Shown here in pieces: positions 46,512-55,820 of a DNA stretch of 64,000 nucleotides. The position numbers were made by a program, and so were the translations under genes. The notes below the pieces were generated by a model, which had not been told where the DNA came from, searched no databases, and saw only the letters and a program-made list of their open reading frames with translations. The DNA lies in assembly GCA_028287135.1 (NCBI GenBank), contig JAQBQE010000048.1:22789-86788 (forward strand), in the 5' to 3' direction. Numbering within the stretch: the first letter of the stretch is position 1; every line of letters begins with the position of its first letter. This DNA comes from Myxococcales bacterium. GTDB lineage: Bacteria; Myxococcota_A; Polyangia; Haliangiales; Haliangiaceae.

Positions 46512-46545
46512 AAAATGGCCACGGCCGGCACGAAGGCCGGCCGTG
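46512..46545 (-). terminator. Hairpin terminator after the 118-aa conserved gene
   Basis: A perfect 10-bp stem (CACGGCCGGC at 46520-46529 with GCCGGCCGTG at 46536-46545) and a 6-base loop. Read on the minus strand it is followed by ATTTTC (46512-46516), a short U-tract. It lies 17 bases after the stop at 46563 and before the kinase start at 46492, so it fits a rho-independent terminator separating the two. The U-tract is short, so termination may be partial. Confidence 0.65.
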
Positions 46546-46562
46546 TCACGATCCGGGCGTTC

Positions 46563-46919
46563 TCAGCGCGGCGGGATCGACCGCGTCCAGCGCGACATCA
46601 TGTCCTGCACGGTGGTCCCCGTGTAGCAGTCCACGACGCCGACCTGGGTCAGGCATTGACCCGCGCGCATCACGATGTCGACCCACTCGTCGTGGGACTT
46701 CAGCGAGTCAAGCTGGGCGTGGGTGCCCTTGATCAGGAAGCAACCGTTGAGGTCACCACCGTGGCTCTGAAGAAACATGGGCTCGAAGCTCTCGATGTTG
46801 CCGATCGAGCGCTGCTTCTCGCACCAGTTCACGCAGTGGGCGAACAGCTCGCTCGCCATGGCTTCGCGACCCGTTGCCGGATGATTCCAACCAAACATCA
46901 CACAATTGCTCTGCAGCAT
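46563..46919 (-). CDS. Conserved 118-aa cytoplasmic protein
   Basis: ATG 46919 is preceded by a strong ribosome site (AGGAGGGG, 4-5 bases before the start), the best in the window. The protein has an alpha/beta pattern: 'VMFGWNHPATGREAMA', 'NIESFEPMFLQSHGGDLNG', 'FLIKGTHAQLDSLKSHDEWV'. I recognise the FGW...GREA and HGGDLNG.FL.KG pattern as a family of small proteins found repeatedly in myxobacterial and other environmental genomes, resembling dimeric ferredoxin-like barrel proteins. No function is known. It is divergent from selA with 123 bases between them. Confidence 0.75.
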   Translation of the reverse strand: MLQSNCVMFGWNHPATGREAMASELFAHCVNWCEKQRSIGNIESFEPMFLQSHGGDLNGCFLIKGTHAQLDSLKSHDEWVDIVMRAGQCLTQVGVVDCYTGTTVQDMMSRWTRSIPPR

Positions 46920-47042
46920 CTTTCCCCTCCTGTATTTGGGTTGTGGCGGCACCCTCGCGCGGAGCGGATCGCGGCTGCAACGCGGAGTGGATACCGTTCT
47001 CGACGCAATTTTCGGGAGCGTTTCTACGTGTTAGCGTGCAGC

Positions 47043-48410
47043 GTGCGCGCGCTCCTCTCTCAATTGCCTGCAGTGCATGTGCTCGCTGATGCGGCGGCTG
47101 CACGCACCAGCGCTCCGCGGTGGGCCGTCGTCGAGTGCGCGCGGCGCGCGATCGCCGAGCGTCGCGCGGAGATCCTCGCCGGCATCGTGGTCGACGGTGC
47201 GATCGATCCGGCGGTGGTCGCGGTCGATGCGACCGAGCTCGCGCGCCCGGTCCTGCGCCGGCTGATCAACGCGACGGGCGTCGTCCTCCACACCAACCTC
47301 GGTCGTGCGCCGCTCGCCGGTGCAGCACGTTCAGCGATCCACGAGGTCGCGCATGGCTACTCGAACCTCGAATACGATCTCGAGACCGGTGAGCGCGGCT
47401 CGCGTCACGATCACCTGCGCTCGCTGCTCCAGGAGCTGACCGGCGCCGAGGATGCGGTCGTCGTCAACAACAACGCGGCTGCCACCGTGCTCGGCCTCGC
47501 GGCGCTCGCGACGGACAAGGAGATCATCGTCTCGCGCGGCGAGCTGATCGAGATCGGTGGCTCGTTCCGGCTCCCCGAGATCCTCAAGCTCTCGCGCGGC
47601 GTGATGGTCGAGGTCGGCACCACGAACAAGACTCACGCGAGCGACTACGCCTCCGCGATCACGCCGGCGACCGGCCTGCTCCTCAAGGTGCACCGCTCGA
47701 ACTTCGCGATCGTCGGGTTCACCACCGAGGTCGCCCCCGAGGCGCTGGTGGCCCTCGGCCGGCCACGCGGCATCGCGACGATGATCGACCTCGGCTCGGG
47801 TGCGCTCGTCGATCGCGAGACCCAGCGCCGCTGGGGACTCCCCGACGAGCCCACGGTCGCCGAGACCGTCGCGACGGGCGCGGATCTCGTCACGTTCTCC
47901 GGCGACAAGCTCCTCGGTGGACCGCAGGCGGGCATCGCCGTCGGCACCCACGCCGCGATCGAGCTCATGCGAAAGCACCCGCTGATGCGCGCGTTCCGTC
48001 CCGACAAGCTGACCCTCGCCGCGCTTGCTGCCACCCTCGCGATCTATCGCGACGCGACCGGGACCGGCTCCCTCGATGACATCCCGGCGATGCGGATGCT
48101 CGGTGCCAGCCACGGTGAGCTGCGGACCCACGCTGACCAGCTCGCGGCCTCGATCGGCACGATCGCGGGCCTGACCATCGAGGTGGAAGCGTGCAGCTCG
48201 GCGGTTGGCGGAGGCGCGATGCCCACCGCGCAGCTCGCATCCTGGGCGGTCACCGTCCGCGGGCCCAAGCCCGACGACCTCGAGCGCCAGCTCCGCCGGT
48301 CCGCCGTGGTCGCCAGGATCGAGCACGGTCGGGTCTGGCTCGACCTCCGCACGATCGCGGCGGACGAGCTCGAGCTCGTCGCCACCGCGGTGCGCAGCCT
48401 CGGCGGGTAG
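47043..48410 (+). CDS. selA: L-seryl-tRNA(Sec) selenium transferase
   Basis: A 455-aa PLP enzyme turning Ser-tRNA(Sec) into Sec-tRNA(Sec). The PLP-binding Lys289 is in 'TFSGDKLLGGPQAGI'. Other family phrases are 'RRLINATGVVLHTNLGRAPL' and 'VVNNNAAATVLGLAAL'. The N-terminal domain that binds tRNA(Sec) is present, so length is normal (about 460). GTG 47043 is chosen; another in-frame GTG lies at 47028, and neither has a strong ribosome site. selB, selD and the tRNA(Sec) gene are not in the window, although selB commonly follows selA. Presence of selA still implies selenoprotein synthesis. Confidence 0.95.
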   Translation: MRALLSQLPAVHVLADAAAARTSAPRWAVVECARRAIAERRAEILAGIVVDGAIDPAVVAVDATELARPVLRRLINATGVVLHTNLGRAPLAGAARSAIHEVAHGYSNLEYDLETGERGSRHDHLRSLLQELTGAEDAVVVNNNAAATVLGLAALATDKEIIVSRGELIEIGGSFRLPEILKLSRGVMVEVGTTNKTHASDYASAITPATGLLLKVHRSNFAIVGFTTEVAPEALVALGRPRGIATMIDLGSGALVDRETQRRWGLPDEPTVAETVATGADLVTFSGDKLLGGPQAGIAVGTHAAIELMRKHPLMRAFRPDKLTLAALAATLAIYRDATGTGSLDDIPAMRMLGASHGELRTHADQLAASIGTIAGLTIEVEACSSAVGGGAMPTAQLASWAVTVRGPKPDDLERQLRRSAVVARIEHGRVWLDLRTIAADELELVATAVRSLGG

Positions 48411-48449
48411 CGCGTAGACGTCCAGTGCCCGACCCGAGCGCATGTGCGT

Positions 48450-48736
48450 TCACCGCTCGCTGACCGAGGTGGCCGCGGGGCCGAGCGCTTGGCGATGCCC
48501 TGAACCACATCCTTCTCTTTGCCTCCCTCCGATAACGCCACGGTGAAAGGCGGGGAAAGCTTTGCATCCTCGTACTTCGCGAAGGATTCCTCGAGCAGAA
48601 TCTCGGTTCGGAGCTCGACGTGCTGGACCAAGCGGTAGGTGAATTTCGGTGACTCCTGGCTAAACCATCCGAACAGGGCCCCGCAGCCACCGACGACGGC
48701 CAGCAGGGACACGAACGGCGGCAGGCGTCGGAGCAT
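48450..48736 (-). pseudogene. Small lipoprotein-like gene broken by one missing base
   Basis: From ATG 48736 the frame reads 'MLRRLPPFVSLLAVVGGCG' (signal and lipobox-like VGGC), then 'FSQESPKFTYRLVQHVEL', 'LEESFAKYEDAKLSPPFT' and 'VVQGIAK'. Past that point this frame runs on antisense through selA with no family sense. If one G is added near 48485-48491, the protein continues 'ALGPAATSVSER' and stops at a TGA (48450-48452), giving about 95 aa. So a single-base deletion is likely. It would be a short periplasmic lipoprotein of unknown function, in the gap between selA and the MinD-like gene. A minus-strand TATACT lies 7 bases before the ATG. Confidence 0.55.
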
Positions 48737-48743
48737 TCGGCCG

Positions 48744-48749
48744 AGTATA
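48744..48749 (-). promoter_or_regulatory. Candidate -10 element (TATACT) for a leaderless start
   Basis: TATACT (5 of 6 bases match TATAAT) on the minus strand, 7 bases before the ATG at 48736. A start site 6-8 bases downstream would fall at or just before the ATG, giving a leaderless message. There is no convincing -35 box at 17 bases, so this is tentative. Confidence 0.3.
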
Positions 48750-48791
48750 GGCGCTTGACCCGACATCGATGATCGCGCTTATCTGCCGTCG

Positions 48792-50384
48792 ATGACTCCC
48801 CGGGTGGTCGCCATCGGAGGCGGGAAGGGTGGCGTGGGCAAGAGCCTCGTTGCCGCGAACGTGGGGATCTTCCTCGCGACGCTGGGCAAGCGCGTGGTCC
48901 TCGTCGATGGCGCGTTCGGCGCCGCGAACCTGCACATCTTCGCCGGCGTGCCGCGCCCCGCGCGCTCGCTCTCGGAGGTGCTGGCAGCGAATGGGCCGCC
49001 ACTCGCCGACATCGCCGTGCCGACGCACGTTCCGGGTGTGAAGCTGATTGCCGGTGTCTACGATCCTCCGTGGATCGCCGAGCCGGGGCCGACCTTCGTG
49101 CGCCAGATCTGCGAGCAGCTCCGCACGCTGCCCGCGGACTGGGTCGTCGTCGACCTCGGGCCGGGTATCGCATCCCCGACGCTCGAGCTGTTCCTCGAGG
49201 CCGACATCAGCTTGCTCGTCGCGGTGCCCGATCCGACGTCGATCGAGCTGATGCACCGGTTCGTCAAGGCCGCGTTCCTGAAGGCACTCGATCGCCGCGG
49301 GCTCGGTCACCTCGCCAAGCCTCGCAAGGCGCTCGGAGAGCTGCGCGATCACGAGGGCGGCACGCCGAGCCCCCTCGAGATCTGGCTCGGTGCCGTCGAG
49401 GATCAGGCGCCCGAGCTCGACGAGCTTCGCTCCGTCATCCTCGGCTTCGCGCCCCACCTCGTGATCAACTCGGCGCGGTCGAAGTCCGACATGGAGCTCG
49501 GTCGGGCGGTCGCCTCGGTCGCGCGCCGCCGGCTCGCGGTGCCGATCCGGTACCTCGGTCACCTCGAGTACGACGAGGCGGTGTGGGCATCGACCCGGCG
49601 GCGACGCCCGCTGCTGATCGAGCACCCGGAGACCCGGATCGCGAAGTGCTTCGAGCGCGTCGCGCGCGGCCTCATGGCCGTGCAGCCGCCGAAGGTCGAG
49701 GGCGACGTGCTGCCCTCGGACTCGCACTACGAGATGCTCGAGGTGCCGCCGACTGCGAGCTTCGAGGACATTCGCCGCGCCAACCGCCGGATCCGCGACA
49801 TCTACGGCGCCGAGTCGATCGCGATCAGCGGGCTGTACGATCCGGCGAGCCTCGAGGCGGTCCATCGCCGGCTCGACCTCTCCTACACGACGTTGATGGA
49901 TGCGGCGAAGCGCAAGGACTACGACCTCGAGCTGTTCCCCGACGGCGTGCCGATGCCGGTCAGCCTGCCGACCTACAGCGATACGCTGCCGACGCGCGCT
50001 CCGGCCAAGGTCGACGACCCGGCGACGATCGCCACGCGCCCCCCGATGCCCGACCTGACGGGCGTCCACGAGTTCTCCGGGCCGTTGCTGCGCCAGATCC
50101 GCGAGGCGATCGGCGTCGAGCTCCGCGAGATCGCGGAGAAGTCCAAGATCGGTATGGCGTACCTGGTCGCCCTCGAAGGCGAGGCCTGGAACAAGCTCCC
50201 GGCGGCGGTGTATGTCCGCGGCTTCTTGTCCGAGTACGCCCGGGCGCTCGGCCTCGACGCGGAGCGGGTCAAGCAGACCTACCTCGCCCGGTTCCGGGCT
50301 GCGCGACCCTCGCCGGATGACGAGGAGGACGCGGCGCGGGATCGCAGGCCCTCGGACGGAGTTTCACGGCCCGCCAAGCCTTGA
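48792..50384 (+). CDS. MinD/ParA-like ATPase fused to a J-like segment and RodZ-type HTH
   Basis: A 530-aa cytoplasmic fusion. The N-terminal MinD/FlhG-type ATPase (about 1-290) has the deviant Walker A GGGKGGVGKS at 9-18 and 'VVVDLGPGIASPT' as its second motif. The usual LIDADxGxAN is altered to 'LVDGAFGAANLH'. A DnaJ-like helical segment ('HYEMLEVPPTASFEDIRRAN', about 312-375) lacks the HPD tripeptide. A Pro-rich linker leads to a helix-turn-helix of the RodZ/HTH_25 kind ('LREIAEKSKIGMAYLVALEG', then 'YVRGFLSEYARALGLD', about 430-500). It may position a structure at the cell surface or pole and read DNA or a partner through the HTH. Alone on the plus strand after a 55-base gap. Confidence 0.85.
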   Translation: MTPRVVAIGGGKGGVGKSLVAANVGIFLATLGKRVVLVDGAFGAANLHIFAGVPRPARSLSEVLAANGPPLADIAVPTHVPGVKLIAGVYDPPWIAEPGPTFVRQICEQLRTLPADWVVVDLGPGIASPTLELFLEADISLLVAVPDPTSIELMHRFVKAAFLKALDRRGLGHLAKPRKALGELRDHEGGTPSPLEIWLGAVEDQAPELDELRSVILGFAPHLVINSARSKSDMELGRAVASVARRRLAVPIRYLGHLEYDEAVWASTRRRRPLLIEHPETRIAKCFERVARGLMAVQPPKVEGDVLPSDSHYEMLEVPPTASFEDIRRANRRIRDIYGAESIAISGLYDPASLEAVHRRLDLSYTTLMDAAKRKDYDLELFPDGVPMPVSLPTYSDTLPTRAPAKVDDPATIATRPPMPDLTGVHEFSGPLLRQIREAIGVELREIAEKSKIGMAYLVALEGEAWNKLPAAVYVRGFLSEYARALGLDAERVKQTYLARFRAARPSPDDEEDAARDRRPSDGVSRPAKP

Positions 50385-50416
50385 CCCAGGCTCGACGTGC
50401 CTCCTACGATCCACGC

Positions 50417-50683
50417 ATGGCCACGTTGATCGACAATCCCAAGCGCGCCCGCCAGCTAGCTCGCGCGATCGCCTCGGATCTGACGCTCTATCACGAGCCG
50501 AAGATCCTCGAAGGCATCGCCAACGACAACCTGTTCGAGGCGATGTCGGAGGAGATCACGGAAGGGCGCGAGCTGTTCAAGAGCCGCGTCACCGAGGACA
50601 TCTTCGGCCAGCACATCTACGAGCGCGCGATCGTCGACGTGCTCGTGAAGTCAAAGGGTCACGTCAAGTCGAAGATCTGGTGA
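50417..50683 (+). CDS. Conserved 88-aa cytoplasmic protein upstream of rluD
   Basis: A small helical protein starting MATLIDNPKRARQLARAIAS and containing 'YHEPKILEGIANDNLFEAMS' and a basic end (KGHVKSKIW). It resembles small conserved deltaproteobacterial proteins I have seen near pseudouridine synthase genes, but I cannot name a family or function. ATG 50417 is chosen; the frame has no close better start. Its TGA shares a base with the rluD ATG (TGATG), so the two are translationally coupled, which supports it being real. Confidence 0.75.
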   Translation: MATLIDNPKRARQLARAIASDLTLYHEPKILEGIANDNLFEAMSEEITEGRELFKSRVTEDIFGQHIYERAIVDVLVKSKGHVKSKIW

Positions 50684-51675
50684 TGGACGGCGACGACGAT
50701 CTCGATGAGGTCGTCGTCGACTCCACCGTTCGGCACCGGATCGAGGTCGAGGCCGCCGATGTGGGCGGCCGGCTCGATGCGGTGATCGCTGCACGGATCG
50801 CGGAGCTGTCACGCGCCGCGGTCCAGCGCCTGATCGAGGACGGTCACGTCCGGGTCGGTGGCGTGGTCGCGGTGAAGGCGGGCGCCAAGCTGCGGCGCCG
50901 CGACGTGATCGAGGTCGACGTGCCGCCACCCGGGGTCCTCGAGGTCGTCGCGGAGGACATCCCGCTGACGGTGCTGTTCGAGGACGCCGAGCTGATCGTG
51001 ATCGACAAGCCCGCGGGCCTGGTCGTCCACCCTGCGGCCGGTCACACGCGCGGCACGCTGGTCAACGCGCTGCTCTTCCACTGCAAGGATCTGTCGGGCA
51101 TCGGCGGGGTCCTCCGCCCGGGCATCGTCCACCGGCTCGACAAGGACACGAGCGGCGTGATGGTGGCGACCAAGTCCGATCGTGCCCATGCCGCGCTGAC
51201 CGCTGCCTTTGCCGCGAAGAGCCGTGGCGAAGGCGGCGGTATCGACCGGGCGTACCTCGCGATCGCGGCACCGCCTCCCGCGGGGACCGGCGGCACGCTG
51301 CGCACGCTGTACGGTCGCCATCCGGTGCATCGCAAGAAGTTCTCGTCGAAGGTCGCGAGCGGGAAGGGCGCCGTCACGCACTGGGAGAAGATCGAAGCGC
51401 TGCACGGCGCTGCGCTGATCCGGCTGCGGCTCGAGACCGGGCGCACCCATCAGATCCGCGTGCACGCGGCCGATCATGGCTGGCCGCTGCTCGGCGATCC
51501 GGTCTACGGCGTGCGGCAGCGCGACGAGCGTGTGGCGGCAGCGGCCGACGCGCTCGGTCGTCAGGCGCTGCATGCGGCCCTCCTCGCGTTCGACCACCCG
51601 GTGACCGGAGCGCGGCTGTCGTTCGAGGCGCCGATCCCCGCGGATCTCCAGGCGGCCCTCGCTGCGCTCCGCTAG
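50683..51675 (+). CDS. rluD: RluA/RluD-family 23S rRNA pseudouridine synthase
   Basis: A 330-aa RNA-modifying enzyme. An S4-like RNA-binding domain lies at about 20-85 ('GGRLDAVIAARIAELSRAAV', 'VRVGGVVAVKAGAKLRRRDV'). The catalytic domain has the nucleophile Asp153 in 'GIVHRLDKDTSGVMV' and the conserved 'LETGRTHQIRVHA'. The S4 plus RluA layout fits RluD or RluC. RluD is favoured by order and length, but the uridine targets cannot be read from sequence. The ATG overlaps the stop of the small upstream gene. Confidence 0.92.
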   Translation: MDGDDDLDEVVVDSTVRHRIEVEAADVGGRLDAVIAARIAELSRAAVQRLIEDGHVRVGGVVAVKAGAKLRRRDVIEVDVPPPGVLEVVAEDIPLTVLFEDAELIVIDKPAGLVVHPAAGHTRGTLVNALLFHCKDLSGIGGVLRPGIVHRLDKDTSGVMVATKSDRAHAALTAAFAAKSRGEGGGIDRAYLAIAAPPPAGTGGTLRTLYGRHPVHRKKFSSKVASGKGAVTHWEKIEALHGAALIRLRLETGRTHQIRVHAADHGWPLLGDPVYGVRQRDERVAAAADALGRQALHAALLAFDHPVTGARLSFEAPIPADLQAALAALR

Positions 51676-51806
51676 CTCGGTCTCTCTACGAACGACTCTG
51701 GTGAGCGCGCGGAAGCGCCCGTGGGCCGCCCGGCTCGCGTGGCGGTCACTGCAGGCCGTGCCGACGAGGATCTCGACCGTCCCGAGAGGGCACGCCGCGT
51801 GCTTCT

Positions 51807-52429
51807 GTGACGGTCGTGACCTCACGAACGCTCGCCCTGCTGCTCGTTGCTGCCGCCACCTCGCTCGCCGGCGCGGAGCCGCGCAAGAAGCCGGCGCAGC
51901 CGAAGCCGACAGAGCCTGCGTTCAAGGTGACCTCGAAGGTCCCGGGGGTCATCTCGAAGCGCGTGTACGGCGCCAACGCCAACCGCCTCGGATGTAATCC
52001 CTACGTCTCGCTGAACTGCGAGGGCATCGAGCGGTGGCGGCTCGGCCAGGCAGCGAGCCACGGCGCGCTGACCAGCAAGAAGACCGGTCGCGGTCCGGTG
52101 GCGATGTTCCAGGCGTCGTCGCAACCTCGCGATGGCGAGCTCGCGTCGCAGACGATCGGCGCGATCGGCGTCAAGCAGATGATCGGCACCGCCTGGATCA
52201 TGGCAGGTGCGGGTGTTGCGGCGACGCGTGACCATGGGCGCGGTCCAAAGCCGATCTCGGTGACCGAGGCGCTCGGCGCCCCACGGCCAGCGGTGGCCGG
52301 CGGCATCGGTGTCGACATCGACAGCAAGTTCGACGAGCCGACGTCGTTCGCGCTCGACCTCGGCGGCACGATCGATTCCGACGAGCGCGGACCGATCTAT
52401 CAGTGGTCCGCGAGCCTCGTGCAGCGCTT

Positions 52430-52433
<4 letters not shown>
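51807..52433 (+). CDS. Secreted protein of unknown function
   Basis: A 208-aa protein with a signal peptide ('TLALLLVAAATSLAGAEP'). GTG 51807 is listed, and GTG 51816 would serve equally well. The mature part begins with a Lys/Pro-rich stretch. It then contains two cysteines ('GCNPYVSLNCEG'), a predicted hydrophobic segment ('MIGTAWIMAGAGVAA') and a beta-rich end finishing '..WSASLVQRF'. The C-terminal Phe and preceding aromatic strand could mark a small outer-membrane barrel or an amphipathic strand, but the length is short. No family is recognised. The 131 bases between rluD and this gene hold nothing I could identify. Its 3' end overlaps the convergent regulator gene by 4 bases. Confidence 0.7.
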
Positions 52434-53772
<1,339 letters not shown>

Positions 53773-53776
<4 letters not shown>

Positions 53777-55608
53777 CTCGCGTTGGGTATCACGAGCCTG
53801 AACTCGGCGCCACGGCCGTTCGGACCGTCGCCGAGCTCGATCGAGCCACCTGCGGTTGCGATCAGGTGCTTGCACACCGCCAGGCCGAGGCCGGTTCCGA
53901 CGCCGGCCGCCTTGGTCGTGAAGAACGGGTCGAACACGCGCCCCCGATCCGCCGCCGGAACCCCCGGGCCCTCGTCGGCGACCGTGATCAACGTCGCGAT
54001 CCCACCGGGAGCGGGCTTCGCGGTGATCGTGATCGTGCGCCCACTGCTCTCGCCATCGGGAGTCGCCGTCATCGCCTGCGCCGCGTTCTGCACCAGGTTG
54101 ACGAGCACCTGCTGCAGCGCGTGCGCGTCGATCGCGACCGGCGTCGTCGACTCCACGCGCGTGACGAGCTTCGCGCGTGCCTTCTTGAGCTGCGGATCGA
54201 GCAGCGCGCCGACGTGGCGCATCACCGTCGCGGGCTCGGTGCTCGGCGGTGCGTCGGGCTTGGCGCGTGGCCCGAGGTCGGTGCCTGCGCCAATCTCGCG
54301 TTCGCTCTGCCGCGGTGTGCGCGCGTACTCGAGAAGGCCACCGATGATGCCCTTCATCCGCTCGGCCTCGCTCGCGATCAGATCGAGCCCGGCCCGATCG
54401 GGGTGACCGTCGGGCTTGTCCTCGGCGAGCAGCTTTGCGTATCCGAGCACCGTGGTCAGCGGGTTGTTGATCTCGTGCGCGACCTGCGCCGACATCACGC
54501 CGACCGACGCAAGCCGATCGCCACGCGCGAGCGCACTCTGCAGCTCGCTGCGTTCGGCGATCCGCCGCGCCATCTCGTCGATCCGCTGGCCGAGCACGCC
54601 GATCTCGCCAGGGCCCGCGATCGGCGGCGCACGGTCCGCATTGCCGGCCGCGATCGCATCGGCGCGCTTGGCGAGGGCCGCGAGCGGGCGGGTCAGCCGC
54701 GTCGCGAAGAACCCACCCAGCGCGAGCGCGAGGGCGAGCGCCACGCCGCCGATGATCAGCGTGTCACGCGTGGTCCGCCGGGCCAGCGCATACGCCTGGT
54801 CCTCGGGCTGCTGATGGAGGATCGCCCAGCGCACGCCACGCAGCGACTGATAGCTCGACAGGTTGCGATACGCGCTGATCCAGCCCGCCGTCGACAGCGT
54901 GCCCTCGACCGACGACGCGAGGGCGCGATCCACGGCGGGGTCCTTGCCGGCGAGCGACGACGTACCGAGCGGGCCGCCATCGCTCGACGCGACCGGCACC
55001 CCGGCGCCATCGACGACCACCACGCGGGCGCCGGGACCCAGCCTGGCGGCAGCGAGCAGGTCGCGGACGAACCCGAGATCCAGGCTCGCCACGAACACGC
55101 CGATCAGCTCGCCGGTCCGGCCGCGCGCCTGGACGACGAGGTGCACGACCGGCCGCCCCTCCGCATGCACCGCATCCCCGACGTAACCGCCGAAGCTGTG
55201 CGAGCCGACCGCGGCGCCGGCCGGCACCGGATCTCCGTACCGCAGCTTGCCGTCGGCATCGAGGATCGACAGCGCGTGCACGATCGGCACGTCGCGGCGC
55301 AGCCGCTTGAGCAGCAGCTGTGTCCTCTGCGCGTCATCCGGTGCGTCGGCCCAGGTCGCGGCCGCGAGCTCGACCGTGCGTCGCGAGTCCTGCAGCGTGC
55401 CGTCGAGCGCCGACCCGAGCGCGCGAATATGGGCCAGCGCACCGCGGATCACCTCGCGCTGGACGTCATCGCGCGCGCGCACGATCGCGAGCACGCCGAC
55501 GATGATCGTCGGGACGATGGCCGCAAGTGCGAGCACGAGCAGCACGCGCCAGCGCAGGGAGGCGCTCCGTGGGGGGGAGGTGGCTGGTGGTGATGTTCGC
55601 TCGCTCAT
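53773..55608 (-). CDS. dCache-type membrane sensor histidine kinase
   Basis: A 611-aa kinase. Membrane span at about 20-43, a large extracytoplasmic PAS/Cache-like sensor (about 45-270, for example 'VPIVHALSILDADGKLRYGD'), and a second span at about 283-300 lead to HAMP (about 300-350). The kinase core has His378 in 'AQVAHEINNPLTTVLGYAK', 'NLVQNAAQAM' and 'GTGLGLAVCKHLI'. The two-half Cache region suits direct binding of a small solute, and the gene upstream on the same strand encodes a sugar-type binding protein. ATG 55608 is chosen over the upstream M within the repeat region. It is coupled by overlap to the sigma-54 regulator. Confidence 0.92.
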
Positions 55609-55630
55609 GCCGGTGCCCCGCCGAGAGGAG

Positions 55631-55764
55631 CCGCAAAGACGCAGAGGACGCAAAGCAGAGAACTGTTTAGGCTTTGCGCTCTTTGCGTCTCAGCTCCGAT
55701 CACACGCCCCATCGGGCGCAGCCCGAAACAAGTCTCGGCTTTGCGCCCTTTGCGTCTTTGCGGC
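55631..55764. repeat. Interspersed inverted repeats built on the GCAAAGACGC/GCGTCTTTGC motif
   Basis: Three related arms lie in the gap between the binding-protein and kinase genes: CCGCAAAGACGCAGAGGACG and on to 55656; inverted at 55671-55691 (GCTTTGCGCTCTTTGCGTC); and inverted again at 55737-55764 (GCTTTGCGCCCTTTGCGTC and on). The first and third arms pair over about 25 bases with two or three mismatches. The AAAGACGCAAAGG-type palindrome is a repeat seen scattered in many environmental genomes. Short open frames here come from the repeat and are not genes. Confidence 0.8.
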
Positions 55765-55766
55765 TC

Positions 55767-55820
55767 ACCTCCGGCAGCGCCCCTCATCGCGCAACCTCCG
55801 GCAGCGACCCTCACCGTGCA
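55767..55820. repeat. 27-bp tandem duplication
   Basis: Two adjacent 27-bp units (55767-55793 and 55794-55820), both beginning ACCTCCGGCAGCG, that differ at four positions. The second unit overlaps the last bases and stop codon of the binding-protein gene on the minus strand. It directly abuts the GCAAAGACGC repeat cluster and was probably produced by the same insertion or slippage event. Confidence 0.75.

Noticed and set aside
46515..47042. Extension of selA upstream to 46515
   Set aside because: This would overlap the divergent 118-aa gene and its terminator; SelA homology starts at about 47043.
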